Part shown: positions 51,738 to 61,255 of the stretch, in pieces
Layout of the letters: each line of letters starts with the position of its first letter
Numbering within the stretch: position 1 is the first letter of the stretch
Assembly: GCF_900107755.1 (NCBI RefSeq)
Contig: NZ_FNQR01000011.1
Coordinates: forward strand, 1-64,000
DNA length: 64,000 nucleotides
Source: Thalassobacillus cyri
GTDB taxonomy: Bacteria > Bacillota > Bacilli > Bacillales > Halobacillaceae
Direction: 5' to 3'
Translations under genes and position numbers: made by a program
Notes under the pieces: model-generated
What the model was told of the DNA's origin: nothing
Database searches by the model: none
Seen by the model: only the letters and a program-made list of their open reading frames with translations

Positions 51738-52874
51738 ATGTCTGATTCGAACTTTAAGGATTTATATCAGAAGCGACTGAAAAGAAGAGGGGAAGAAGCG
51801 AGCACGGTTCGTAAAGTTGTAGCTATTGTATTGACAACATTATTAGTTGTTTTTATTGGCGGCGGAATCGCCGGTTATTTATATATTAAAGCATCTTTAG
51901 AGCCGGTTGACCCCAATGCAGAAGAAGAAATTACAGTTGAAATACCACTCGGTTCTTCTACTTCTTCTATCGCAAGCATATTAGAAGAGAACGACCTCAT
52001 TAAAAATGATGTAATTTTCCGGTTTTATACCAAATTCAAAAATGAATCTGATTTTCAAGCGGGGGAGTATCAGTTTACCCAGGCAATGTCTATCGACCAA
52101 TTGATAGAGTCATTGAAAACAGGAAAGGTTATCAGGGAGCCATTGTTCCGGGTAACTGTCCCTGAAGGCAGAAAAATCACACAAATTGCAGAGACCTTTG
52201 CAAAATCAAAACAGACAGACTTCACAGCCAAGGAATTCATGAAGAAAGCGGACGACCCTGCGTATATAGAAAAATTGATAAAGCAATATCCTCAGCTATT
52301 GACGGAGGAAATTCAATCACCTGAAATCCGTCACCCTTTAGAAGGGTATTTATTCGCTTCTACTTACGATTTTTATGATGAAAATCCAAGCATAGAAACG
52401 ATTATCGAGAGCATGTTGACCAGAACGCAGAAAAATGTTAAGCCTTACCTGTCTGAACTGGAAAACTTAAGTATTTCTAATGTACATGAAGTAATTACAA
52501 TGGCTTCACTTTTAGAGAACGAAGCTCCTACAGCCGAAGATCGAAAGAAAATAGCTGGTGTGTTTTATAATCGAATGGAGGAAGAAATGCCGCTTCAAAC
52601 AGATCCCACAGTCCTATATGCGCTTGGAAAACATAAAGACAGAGTCCTTCATGAAGATTTAGAAGTAGAGTCTCCATACAATACTTACCAGATAAAAGGC
52701 CTGCCAGTAGGACCGATATCAAATTTTAACAAAAACTCACTGGAAGCTGCAGTGCGTCCAAAAGAATCTGATAATCTATATTTTGTAGCTGATGGCGACG
52801 GTAACGTATATTATTCGACCAATTATGATGACCACCTTAAAAAGAAAAAGAAACATATCGATAGCCAAAGGTAA
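51738..52874 (+). CDS. mltG: Endolytic murein transglycosylase MltG (YrrL)
   Basis: Membrane-bound enzyme that cuts nascent glycan strands, 378 aa. A cytoplasmic N-terminus precedes one membrane segment (VVAIVLTTLLVVFIGGGIAGYLYI), a LysM-like subdomain follows (TVEIPLGSSTSSIASILEENDLI), then the YceG domain with HPLEGYLFASTYDF and the catalytic glutamate in ITMASLLENEAPTAEDR. SD AAGGAGGATGG precedes ATG 51738. Confidence 0.94.
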   Translation: MSDSNFKDLYQKRLKRRGEEASTVRKVVAIVLTTLLVVFIGGGIAGYLYIKASLEPVDPNAEEEITVEIPLGSSTSSIASILEENDLIKNDVIFRFYTKFKNESDFQAGEYQFTQAMSIDQLIESLKTGKVIREPLFRVTVPEGRKITQIAETFAKSKQTDFTAKEFMKKADDPAYIEKLIKQYPQLLTEEIQSPEIRHPLEGYLFASTYDFYDENPSIETIIESMLTRTQKNVKPYLSELENLSISNVHEVITMASLLENEAPTAEDRKKIAGVFYNRMEEEMPLQTDPTVLYALGKHKDRVLHEDLEVESPYNTYQIKGLPVGPISNFNKNSLEAAVRPKESDNLYFVADGDGNVYYSTNYDDHLKKKKKHIDSQR

Positions 52875-52877
52875 TGA

Positions 52878-52958
52878 AGGGGCTGTCTCAGCAGGTTTGT
52901 AACGTCTGAATAGATTAGCACTATTTAAAGACAGCATCCTGAGGAGGCAGTCTTTTTA
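52878..52958 (+). terminator. Terminator-like hairpin after mltG, diverged member of the GGCTGTC family
   Basis: GGCTGTCTCAGCAGG folds with CCTGAGGAGGCAGTC (with G-U pairs), then TTTTT. Outer arms resemble the hairpins at 7902 and 24863; the loop is longer and differs. Confidence 0.6.
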
Positions 52959-53050
52959 GTGTGTGAGATATTTTACTGAAGAAATATAAGCTTTATGTTA
53001 AAATATTAGGGTTGTAAAATGAACGAAAGGTTGGTAAAGGAGTGTTTATA

Positions 53051-53683
53051 ATGGATCGAACGGAAGAATACTTGGCCTCGCTCTTACCATCTACCCCGTT
53101 ATGGGCTGAAGAATTAGAGCAGTTTGCCAAAGAGAATCATGTTCCAATTATGGAGCCTTTAGGTATTCATTATTTAATGCAGCTTGTACGAGTCAGTCGG
53201 CCAGAAAGAATTTTAGAAATAGGTGCCGCTATCGGTTATTCTGCCCTGCGAATGTTGGAAGCTTACCCGGAATCTGCCATAGTGACAATCGAGCGGGACC
53301 CTGAACGTCATCAACAAGCGAAAGCCAACCTTGAAAGATTAGATGAGCACAGCCATATCGACCTTGTCTTTGGGGATGCTCTTGAATTACAAGAAGAAAT
53401 CTCTAAAAAAGGTCCTTTTGATTTGCTTTTTATAGATGCTGCTAAAGGTCAATACCAAAAATTCTTTGAGTATTATAGTCAGATGGTTACAGATAAAGGA
53501 ATCATTATTTCTGATAATGTTTTGTTTAAAGGATACCCTGCAGGAAAAGATGATGAAAACAAACGCATGCAAAAAATTGGCGACAAAATCCGTTCCTATA
53601 ATGAATGGTTGATCAACCATCCGCATTATCATACTACGATTGTACCGATTGGTGACGGCATAGCACTGACTGTAAAGAGGTGA
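53051..53683 (+). CDS. trmR: tRNA 5-hydroxyuridine methyltransferase TrmR (YrrM)
   Basis: SAM-dependent O-methyltransferase of the COMT-like family (210 aa), which in B. subtilis converts ho5U34 to mo5U34 in tRNA. Motif I ILEIGAAIGYSALRML, acidic ribose-binding IVTIERDPERH, and the metal-binding FDLLFIDAAKGQY with IIISDNVLFKG. ATG 53051 has SD AAAGGAGTG. The two U32 genes that make its ho5U substrate follow, supporting the function. Confidence 0.87.
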   Translation: MDRTEEYLASLLPSTPLWAEELEQFAKENHVPIMEPLGIHYLMQLVRVSRPERILEIGAAIGYSALRMLEAYPESAIVTIERDPERHQQAKANLERLDEHSHIDLVFGDALELQEEISKKGPFDLLFIDAAKGQYQKFFEYYSQMVTDKGIIISDNVLFKGYPAGKDDENKRMQKIGDKIRSYNEWLINHPHYHTTIVPIGDGIALTVKR

Positions 53684-53690
53684 TACGACG

Positions 53691-54620
53691 ATGAAGAAAC
53701 CAGAATTAGTAGTGACGCCCGGTAATTTAGAGGATATTGGCATACTAGCCGAGGCTGGTGCTGATGCTTTCATTATTGGAGAACAAGCTTTTGGACTTCG
53801 TCTGGCTGGTGAATTTAAAAGAGAGCAGCTGCGTAAGGCGGTTCAACTTATTCACAACTATGATAAAAAAGCTTATGTCGCTGTCAATGGCATTTTCCAT
53901 AATGAGAAGTTGGACGCAATGAAAGATTACGTCAGCTTTGTTGAAAGTATAGATGCAGATGCCATCATTTTCGGAGATCCAGCTGTGCTCATGACAGTCA
54001 GAGAAGTAGCACCAAATATGAAGCTGCATTGGAGCACAGAAACGACCGGCACTAATTGGTACACTGCCAATTATTGGGGGAGAAAAGGTTCAAAACGAGC
54101 TGTTCTTGCAAAAGAGCTGAACTTGGACCAGGTGACAGAAATCAAAGAAAATGCTGAAGTAGAGATTGAAGTACAGGTCCACGGGATGACTGCTATGTTC
54201 CAATCAAAACGACTATTGATAGGGAATTATTTCCGTTATCAAGGGAGAGCCATGGAAATCGAACGAAAGGGAAAAGATGAAAATTTATACTTATATGACC
54301 ATGAACGTGATAATCGTTATCCAATTTTTGAAGACGAAAATGGCACCCATATCATGAGCCCTAATGACGTTTGTATGATTGATGAATTGGATGAGCTGGT
54401 CGATTCAGGTATTGATGCTTTAAAAATTGATTTCATTTTTAAATCAGCTTCTTACAAGAAAGAAGTCACCGCCTTATACCGGAAGGCGATAGATACTTAT
54501 TTGAATGACGAAAACGAGTATTTTAAACAAGCAGGAGAATGGCACGCTAAGATAGAAAACATTCAACCTAAGAATCGGAAATTGGATACAGGCTTCTTCT
54601 TCAAAGAGACGGTTTACTAG
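53691..54620 (+). CDS. trhP1: U32 family protein, tRNA hydroxylation TrhP1 (YrrN)
   Basis: A 309-aa U32-family protein corresponding to B. subtilis YrrN/TrhP1, which with TrhP2 forms 5-hydroxyuridine at tRNA position 34 in a prephenate-dependent reaction. Begins KKPELVVTPGNLEDIGILAEAGADAFIIGEQAFGLR; it lacks the Fe-S cysteine cluster of its partner. Older annotations as collagenase or peptidase are by superfamily name only. SD AGAGGTGA precedes ATG 53691. Confidence 0.87.
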   Translation: MKKPELVVTPGNLEDIGILAEAGADAFIIGEQAFGLRLAGEFKREQLRKAVQLIHNYDKKAYVAVNGIFHNEKLDAMKDYVSFVESIDADAIIFGDPAVLMTVREVAPNMKLHWSTETTGTNWYTANYWGRKGSKRAVLAKELNLDQVTEIKENAEVEIEVQVHGMTAMFQSKRLLIGNYFRYQGRAMEIERKGKDENLYLYDHERDNRYPIFEDENGTHIMSPNDVCMIDELDELVDSGIDALKIDFIFKSASYKKEVTALYRKAIDTYLNDENEYFKQAGEWHAKIENIQPKNRKLDTGFFFKETVY

Positions 54621-54635
54621 AGTTAAGGGGGTACC

Positions 54636-55912
54636 ATGATGGCAATCGGAGAAATATCAACTGTTGTCAATGGAAAAGAAAAATCACTAAAAAACCAGAA
54701 CTGCTTGCACCTGCAGGAAATTTGGAGAAGTTGAAAATAGCTGTCCGATATGGGGCTGATGCTGTCTTTATCGGAGGACAAGAGTTCGGTCTCCGTTCAA
54801 ATGCAGATAACTTTTCCTTAGAGGAGATGCGGGAAGGTGTTCAGTTTGCTGAAAGATATAAAGCACGTATTTATGTGACTACTAATATTATTGCTCATAA
54901 TGAAAATATGGAAGGGTTAAAAGAGTATTTAAAGGGGATTGAAGCTGCAGGCGTTCATGGGATCATCGTCGCTGATCCTTTAATCATTGAAACATGCAAA
55001 CAGGCAGCCCCTAAACTTGAGATCCATCTGAGTACGCAACAATCTCTTTCCAATTGGAAAGCGGTCCAGTTTTGGAAAGAAGAAGGTCTGGAACGGGTAG
55101 TGCTGGCCAGGGAGACGAGTCACGAAGAAATCAAAGAAATGAAAGAAAATGTAGACATCGAAATCGAGACATTCATTCATGGTGCCATGTGTATCGCATA
55201 TTCTGGCAGGTGTGTATTAAGTAATCATATGACAGCACGGGATTCTAATCGTGGTGGCTGTTGTCAGTCATGCCGATGGGATTATGATTTGATGAAGCAA
55301 AGAGATAGTGAGGCAGATAAAAATGTATTTCCTACACAATCTGCACCATTTGCTATGAGTCCCAAAGACTTGAACTTACTTCACTCAATCCCTAAAATGT
55401 GTGATATTGGTATCGATAGTTTGAAAATCGAAGGCAGGATGAAGTCGATTCACTATGTTGCAACCGTAGTCAGTGTCTATCGTCAGGTTATCGACGCTTA
55501 CTGTGAAGATCCTGATAATTTTACGATTAAAGAAGAATGGGTAAGAGAGCTTGCTAAGTGTGCCAATCGAGACACCGCTTCCGCCTTTTATGAAGGGGTT
55601 CCAAGCTTTGAAGAGCAAATGTATGGGAAAGATAATGGAATACGTAAAACTAATTATGTATTTGCAGGAATGGTAATTGATTTCGATATGGAAACAAATA
55701 CCGCAACCATACAGCAGCGCAACTTGTTTAAAGTAGGGGACAAGATTGAATTTTTCGGTCCTGAAATTGGTGGATTCTCTCAAAGAGTTGCAGCAATCTG
55801 GGATGAAAATGAACAGCAGATCGATAAAGCCAACCACCCGCTTCAAATAGTAAAAATAAAAGTTGATCGACCTGTATATCCATATAACATGATGCGAAGG
55901 GAGAACCACTAA
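54636..55912 (+). CDS. trhP2: U32 family protein TrhP2 (YrrO), interrupted by an apparent -1 frameshift
   Basis: Partner of TrhP1 in tRNA ho5U34 formation. The start ATG 54636 (SD AAGGGGG) gives [20 protein letters not shown] and then leaves the family frame, stopping near 54734. The family sequence [19 protein letters not shown] continues in the -1 frame from about 54689 to the stop at 55912. The switch falls at CTA AAA AAC (54687-54695), a classic A AAA AAC slippery heptamer. With the shift the product is about 425 aa, the normal length. Cysteines for a 4Fe-4S cluster are intact: [18 protein letters not shown]. Could be an assembly indel in the A run, a true mutation, or programmed frameshifting. 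Confidence 0.8.
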
Positions 55913-55914
55913 GC

Positions 55915-56550
55915 ATGTCAGAAAGACCAGTTGTAATAGGAGTTGCTGGTGGTACAGGATCGGGAAAGACAAGTGTGACCCGTTCTGTGATCCAGCGTTT
56001 TGCTGATAAACCATTATTAATGATTGAACAAGATTATTATTATAAAGACCAATATCATCTGCCTATGGAAGAACGTTTAAAAACTAATTATGACCACCCT
56101 TTGGCATTTGACAATGACTTACTGATCGAGCACTTAAAGCAGCTGATCCAGGAGAAACCGATTGAGAAGCCAGTCTATGATTATAAAATGCACACAAGAT
56201 CTAATGAATCGATACATGTAGAACCGAGAGAAGTTATCATTGTCGAGGGTATTCTTGTACTGGAAGATGAACGTCTCCGTGACCTGATGGATATCAAAGT
56301 TTTTGTCGATACCGATGCTGATGTCCGTATCATTCGCCGTCTGATGAGAGACATTAAAGAACGCGGCCGATCGATTGACTCCGTGATTGAGCAGTATATC
56401 AACGTTGTACGTCCTATGCATCTTCAATTTGTAGAACCGACGAAAAGATATGCGGACATCATCATCCCGGAAGGCGGCCAAAATCATGTGGCTATTGATT
56501 TGATGGCTACTAAAATTAAAACGATTCTGGAAGAACGCAGCGAGAAATAA
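55915..56550 (+). CDS. udk: Uridine kinase
   Basis: Phosphorylates uridine and cytidine in pyrimidine salvage (211 aa). P-loop [25 protein letters not shown], the [11 protein letters not shown] segment, [35 protein letters not shown] with the kinase lid arginines. ATG 55915 begins two bases after the trhP2 stop with SD GAAGGGAG, so it is coupled to it. Confidence 0.96.
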   Translation: MSERPVVIGVAGGTGSGKTSVTRSVIQRFADKPLLMIEQDYYYKDQYHLPMEERLKTNYDHPLAFDNDLLIEHLKQLIQEKPIEKPVYDYKMHTRSNESIHVEPREVIIVEGILVLEDERLRDLMDIKVFVDTDADVRIIRRLMRDIKERGRSIDSVIEQYINVVRPMHLQFVEPTKRYADIIIPEGGQNHVAIDLMATKIKTILEERSEK

Positions 56551-56734
56551 TTGGTAAAAAGAGTTGAAATGTCATATGAAATCTGGCATAGTTTTGTTTA
56601 GTAGTTCTAGATAGACATGTTCCTCGATAAAATGAAGTATACTCAAGCAAGAGCGCACATGAGCTATGTGCAACTTATATTTATAGTTATATTGGGGATA
56701 GGAATATAGTTGGGATAAAAGGAGTGTTTGTGAT

Positions 56735-57211
56735 ATGGCTGAAGAAAAAAGCTACTATATGACACAAGAAGGTAAAGAAAAGTTAGAGAATGAGCTACAT
56801 TACTTGAAGACAGAGCGTCGACAAGAAGTAGTAGAAAGAATTAAAGTCGCCCGTGATTTTGGTGACCTTTCTGAGAACTCTGAATATGATTCTGCTAAAG
56901 ATGAGCAGGCCTTTGTGGAAGCACGTATTTCTCAAGTAGAAAATATGATTCGCAATGCTGTAATTATTGAAAATGATAATCAGAACCCTGATATGGTCTC
57001 TTTAGGTAAATCTGTTACCTTCCAGGAACTTCCTGAAGGAGACGAAGAAAAATATACGATTGTCGGAAGTGCAGAAGCAGATCCATTTGAAGGGAAAATT
57101 TCCAACGACTCTCCGATGGCTAAAAGTCTTATCGGGCATGAGGTCGGAGAGCAGGTTACTGTAATGACCCCCGGTGGAGAAATTGAAGTGAAAATTGTAA
57201 GTGTTGAATAG
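56735..57211 (+). CDS. greA: Transcription elongation factor GreA
   Basis: Rescues backtracked RNA polymerase by stimulating transcript cleavage. 158 aa with the N-terminal coiled coil ([45 protein letters not shown]), whose tip carries the acidic residues, and the C-terminal FKBP-like domain. SD AAAGGAGTG precedes ATG 56735. The 184-base gap before it has a GCACAT/ATGTGC hairpin near 56652-56668 and AT-rich promoter-like sequence. Confidence 0.97.
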   Translation: MAEEKSYYMTQEGKEKLENELHYLKTERRQEVVERIKVARDFGDLSENSEYDSAKDEQAFVEARISQVENMIRNAVIIENDNQNPDMVSLGKSVTFQELPEGDEEKYTIVGSAEADPFEGKISNDSPMAKSLIGHEVGEQVTVMTPGGEIEVKIVSVE

Positions 57212-57217
57212 CTTGTA

Positions 57218-57248
57218 AAAAATGACGGGGTTCCCCGTCATTTTTTTG
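57218..57248 (+). terminator. Terminator after greA
   Basis: AAAATGACGGGG pairs with CCCCGTCATTTT over tt, followed by T. Confidence 0.9.
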
Positions 57249-57294
57249 TTTTAGAACGATAACTGAAGTCCATACTGGAGATAGAGGTGTGGAC

Positions 57295-59004
57295 ATGAAC
57301 CCTAATCGTTTAATAATTTTTATGATTAGTTTACTTGTTGTTTTTGCCATTTTGATTTACCGGTTGATGGATATCCAGCTTTTCAGTACGGAAAACTTCG
57401 GAAATTCACATGTGAATTTGCTGCAGGAAAGTACTTCACAGCGGACTTCGAAAATCGAATTATCTGCTGGCAGAGGTCTTATTCTCGATAGATATGGCAA
57501 CCCGATGAATAAGAAAATAGAAAGAGACGTGGTGATGTTTCCTTTTGTCAATGAAGTGGAAGAAATTAAGACTGTGCTAAAAGAAATCACCGGTGTTGAT
57601 CAATCGTTATGGAATGATTGGTTCTCCAAAGAAGAGGAAGCATTTTTTCTTAAAGATAAAGGATATAATCTAACAGATGAACAGTTTGACAGAATAGATA
57701 AGGCAAGTTTACCCGGGGTAATGGTGGTAAAAAAAGAGTCATTACCTGATCGAGAAAGTCTCCCGCACTTAATTGGAATGACCGGTGAAGGGGATGAATC
57801 GTATCTTCCCTCCAATGAAACAGAAACCCATGGAATATCTGGTATAGAGGCAGCGTTCGATCGTTTTTTAGCTAGTGAAGAAACACAAACGGCTCAATAC
57901 CATATAGATGCGTTGGGAAATCCTTTACTAGGTTTAGGTATGCGACTTACCGACCTAGGCAATCCCTTTTATCCTTTATCTGTTCAAACTACAATGGATG
58001 TGGAATTACAACAGAAATTACACGCTATTATACAGGATATGGGCATTATAGAAGGTGGATTAGTGTTGTTGGATGTGGAATCCAGGGAAGTATTAGCCAT
58101 GATTTCTAGACCTGACATATCACTGAATGAACTATATGAAGAGAAACAAAGTATAAAAAACAGGATGCTTACCAGCTATCCCCCAGGCTCCATATTTAAA
58201 ACAGTAATAGCCACTGCAGCCATAGAAAATTATCCTGCTCTAATAAAAACAAACTTTAACTGCAATAAAAGTTTGTATGGTACGGGTGAAGGTGCTAGAA
58301 AGTTAGGATTGCTCTCTTTTGAAGACAGCTTTGCGCAAAGCTGTAATTATACGTTTGCTGAAGCAGCGCGTAGGCTGATAGAAATGGATAATGAAATTAT
58401 TGAAACTTATGCGAAAAAGCTTGGTTTGATCGATGTAGTAGGCTGGGAAGGGCAAATTTTTCATTATAAAGGTTTCAGACAACTTCCAGAAGAAGAGCAC
58501 GGTAACGTCTGGGGATCTGATAGTGACAAAACTGTCCCAAGAGCGATAAGTCAAACTGCAATTGGACAAAAAAACGTAAAGGTTACACCATTAGCTATGG
58601 CAAATATGATGGCAACCATCGCAGATGACGGCGTAATAAAACAAGTAAGGGCAGTTCAACGTATTACCTATGAAAATAACACGGAGCTCCATTCATTTGA
58701 ATCAGGTAGTAGTCAGGCATTATCTGGGGTAACTGCATTGAAGCTCCAGGAATTACTGGAAAAAGTTGTAGATGGAGGCACGGGCAGACAGTTAAGCGCG
58801 TTACCCATTGCCGGTAAATCGGGCACTGCAGAAACAGGGAAAGAAGGGGTCAATCATTATTGGTTTGCGGGTTATTTTCCACGGGAAGAGCCGAAATATG
58901 CAATGGCGGTTGTGGAGTTGAATCAAAGGATAGACCAGCAGCAAATCTACACGCTGTATGCTTACTTGGCACAGGAAGTATTAGGACATAAGGTGGAAGA
59001 TTGA
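57295..59004 (+). CDS. pbpI: Class B penicillin-binding protein, transpeptidase (PbpI/YrrR-like)
   Basis: Peptidoglycan transpeptidase of 569 aa. One N-terminal membrane segment (LIIFMISLLVVFAILIYRL), a PBP dimerisation region, and the transpeptidase domain with SIFK (active Ser), SCN and KSGTAETG motifs. Locus (greA-pbpI-yrrS-mtnN) equals that of B. subtilis pbpI, where the protein is low in abundance and non-essential. I choose ATG 57295, since GTG 57289 overlaps the GAGGTG SD. Confidence 0.92.
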   Translation: MNPNRLIIFMISLLVVFAILIYRLMDIQLFSTENFGNSHVNLLQESTSQRTSKIELSAGRGLILDRYGNPMNKKIERDVVMFPFVNEVEEIKTVLKEITGVDQSLWNDWFSKEEEAFFLKDKGYNLTDEQFDRIDKASLPGVMVVKKESLPDRESLPHLIGMTGEGDESYLPSNETETHGISGIEAAFDRFLASEETQTAQYHIDALGNPLLGLGMRLTDLGNPFYPLSVQTTMDVELQQKLHAIIQDMGIIEGGLVLLDVESREVLAMISRPDISLNELYEEKQSIKNRMLTSYPPGSIFKTVIATAAIENYPALIKTNFNCNKSLYGTGEGARKLGLLSFEDSFAQSCNYTFAEAARRLIEMDNEIIETYAKKLGLIDVVGWEGQIFHYKGFRQLPEEEHGNVWGSDSDKTVPRAISQTAIGQKNVKVTPLAMANMMATIADDGVIKQVRAVQRITYENNTELHSFESGSSQALSGVTALKLQELLEKVVDGGTGRQLSALPIAGKSGTAETGKEGVNHYWFAGYFPREEPKYAMAVVELNQRIDQQQIYTLYAYLAQEVLGHKVED

Positions 59005-59021
59005 ATTTTTTTATATAATAA

Positions 59022-59273
59022 CTAAGTGGTTTGTGCCAATAAAGACGAAGTCAGCCACCTATGTTCGTATTCCGGCCAAAAGATATCCTTCAGGAAAGCT
59101 TCTTTATCTGTTGATATGATAAATTGAAAGACCGTCTTTTCTTCAACCTGATCAAAGTATACAACCTTTTGATTATGAAAGAATATACAAAGTTGTTTAG
59201 CATTTTTGTCATAACCTATTTTTACGAAGCTTTGGTTTCCCCAGATATTGGGGTCGAAATCTGTGTATTTCAT
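59022..59273 (-). CDS. KTSC-like domain protein
   Basis: An 83-aa protein with the pattern SFVKIGYDKNAKQLCIFFHNQKVVYFDQVEEKTVFQFI and a following WPEYEHRW, typical of the small KTSC-type fold found alone or with lysyl-tRNA synthetases. Function unknown. SD GAGGTGATG precedes the ATG at 59273. It is the only minus-strand gene between 40 and 61 kb and converges on pbpI; B. subtilis has no gene in this gap, so it may be an insertion. Confidence 0.7.
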   Translation of the reverse strand: MKYTDFDPNIWGNQSFVKIGYDKNAKQLCIFFHNQKVVYFDQVEEKTVFQFIISTDKEAFLKDIFWPEYEHRWLTSSLLAQTT

Positions 59274-59455
59274 ATCATCACCTCGTTATTTTCTCTAGTA
59301 CTTAATTCTATTAGATACCTATGAGCAACTTCCTTCCTTTATTCCAAAAATAGTTTCAAATCGACAAAAATAGCCAGAATTTTAGAGTGTCGTATTAATT
59401 GGTTCCTTTATTGGAATCTTGTATAATATAACAAGGATAAAGGAGGGCTATATTC

Positions 59456-60202
59456 ATGGCAAATAATAATGATAAATATACACGTTCCACAAGGCGTCAA
59501 AATAAGAAGAAAGGTAACCGAATGATCACCTGGCTAGTCGGGGTAGCGGGTACAATGATTTTATTATTAATCGTATTTTTTACGGTTATGGTCAATCTAG
59601 GGGATGACCAGGCCTCAGTGGAAGAAGATAATTCCATCACCTTAAAAGAACAGTATAAAAAGGATGATAAGGAAGAGGCTCAAGATTCCAGCGAGCAAAC
59701 AGACGAAACTGCAGAAGAAGAGCAGGATAAAGATAGTGAGAATAACGCTGATGAGTCCGACAAGAGTGATCAAGAAGGCTCTGAAGAAGACACTGTAAGT
59801 GAGAAAGAGAAAGAAAAAGAGAAAACAGAAAAAGAAGACAAGGAAAAAGATAAAGAAGAAGAAGCAAATGTACAAGAAAGTGATAAACCGAATGTTGATA
59901 AAGTCATTACAAAGAATTGGTCTCCTGTCCCTACAGAGCAGGAAAATCACACGAGGGTGACTTTTGAAGAAGGTACCCAAGATTGGGAAGAAATGACCAG
60001 TGCAGTCGCAAAGGGAGCCGGTTTATCAAAAAGTGATATGATTCTTTGGTGGGCAGATGGAAACGGTCCGAATAGCGTCATTGCAACAGTAACTAATAAA
60101 GCTCAGACAGAAAACTATCGTGTTTATGTATCATGGGTAGACGGCGCGGGCTATAAGCCTACCAAAGTAGAAGTGCTGCATAAAAACGATCAGAAGCGTT
60201 GA
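59456..60202 (+). CDS. yrrS: YrrS-like protein, DUF1510
   Basis: A 248-aa membrane-anchored protein: basic N-terminus, a membrane segment (MITWLVGVAGTMILLLIVFFTVMV), a very long Glu/Lys/Asp-rich linker (residues about 60-150), and the C-terminal DUF1510 domain with NWSPVPTEQ, DMILWWADGNGPNSVIATV and YRVYVSWVDG. The function is not known; the linker should reach into the wall, and the pbpI neighbour suggests wall synthesis. SD AAAGGAGGGC precedes ATG 59456; TATAAT near 59422 is a possible -10. Confidence 0.87.
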   Translation: MANNNDKYTRSTRRQNKKKGNRMITWLVGVAGTMILLLIVFFTVMVNLGDDQASVEEDNSITLKEQYKKDDKEEAQDSSEQTDETAEEEQDKDSENNADESDKSDQEGSEEDTVSEKEKEKEKTEKEDKEKDKEEEANVQESDKPNVDKVITKNWSPVPTEQENHTRVTFEEGTQDWEEMTSAVAKGAGLSKSDMILWWADGNGPNSVIATVTNKAQTENYRVYVSWVDGAGYKPTKVEVLHKNDQKR

Positions 60203-60251
60203 GGATAAGTCGCTGCGTTTCAGGAAGCTTAAGCCATAGGGGGAATTGTCA

Positions 60252-60947
60252 ATGACTATAGGTATCATCGGAGCAATGGACGAAGAAGTTGAATTATTAA
60301 AGAATAGTATGGAAGACATACAAGAAGAAGAGGTGGCAGGTGTCCATTTTGTGAAAGGTAAGCTGCGCGGTCAAAAAGTTACCGTACTGAAATCAGGTAT
60401 TGGGAAAGTTAATTCCGCAATGGCTGCAACGATTCTTCAGGAGCGTTACCAGCCTGACTATGTGATCAACACAGGATCTGCCGGAGGTTTCGCGAAACAG
60501 TTGGAAGTAGGGGATATTGTCATTTCTTCGTTAGTAACACATCATGATGTGGATGTGACTGCTTTCCAATACGAATATGGTCAAGTACCAGGTATGCCTG
60601 CAATGTATCCGGCTGATGAAGATTTAATTGAAAAAGCTGAACGTGCAGTTGAGCAGCTGAAAGTTTCATCAGCTAAGGGAATTATCGCTACCGGGGATGC
60701 CTTCATGCAGGAGGCCGAACGAGTAGATTTTGTCCGGGGAAAGTTCCCGGAAATGATTGCGGCAGAAATGGAAGCGGCAGCAATCGCTCAAGTATGCTTT
60801 AAATATGGTACGCCTTTTGTAATTATTCGGGCATTATCTGATATTGCTGGCAAAGAATCTAATATCTCATTTGATAATTTCCTCGAAACAGCAGCAGCAA
60901 ATGCGGCTAATATCATTATGAATATGCTAGAAGACATGCCACAATAA
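60252..60947 (+). CDS. mtnN: 5'-methylthioadenosine/S-adenosylhomocysteine nucleosidase
   Basis: Hydrolyses MTA and SAH, feeding methionine salvage and the AI-2 pathway. The 231-aa enzyme starts MTIGIIGAMDEEVELL, has NTGSAGGF, GDAFM and the conserved EMEAAAIAQVC plus RALSDIA (catalytic Asp). ATG 60252 has SD AGGGGG; TTG 60246 is too near it. In B. subtilis mccA, mccB and yrhC follow; here only the yrhC-like gene does. Confidence 0.95.
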   Translation: MTIGIIGAMDEEVELLKNSMEDIQEEEVAGVHFVKGKLRGQKVTVLKSGIGKVNSAMAATILQERYQPDYVINTGSAGGFAKQLEVGDIVISSLVTHHDVDVTAFQYEYGQVPGMPAMYPADEDLIEKAERAVEQLKVSSAKGIIATGDAFMQEAERVDFVRGKFPEMIAAEMEAAAIAQVCFKYGTPFVIIRALSDIAGKESNISFDNFLETAAANAANIIMNMLEDMPQ

Positions 60948-61023
60948 TACCAATCTAACAACAATTACCACCGAACAGGAATGGATTCCATGATAAAATG
61001 GAAGTCATCGGGGGTGGTTTTAG

Positions 61024-61254
61024 ATGAATTCTATGAAACAATTAGAAAATAAAATTGAAGATTATAAACGATTTATTATTACGTTAATCATAGTGAGCAG
61101 CTATTTCTTTATAGGGACAATCATCAGTATGTATGTTTATCATAATCAGTTAGAAGGCCTTATGGTGACATTGACACTTATGGGTCTGGCTACAGCATTC
61201 TACTTTATACTGAAGTTGACTGAGTTCCAACAAAAATTAACGGAAGAAGAGTAA
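61024..61254 (+). CDS. yrhC: YrhC family membrane protein
   Basis: A 76-aa protein with two hydrophobic segments (FIITLIIVSSYFFIGTIISMYVY and GLMVTLTLMGLATAFYFIL), resembling YrhC, which closes the mtnN-mccAB operon in B. subtilis. Function unknown. SD GGGGGTGG precedes ATG 61024. A strong terminator follows. Confidence 0.75.
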   Translation: MNSMKQLENKIEDYKRFIITLIIVSSYFFIGTIISMYVYHNQLEGLMVTLTLMGLATAFYFILKLTEFQQKLTEEE

Positions 61255-61255
61255 A

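Noticed and set aside
59637-59980. Minus-strand ORFs rich in Phe and Leu opposite yrrS
   Set aside because: They mirror the purine-rich Glu/Lys linker of yrrS and have no start signals.
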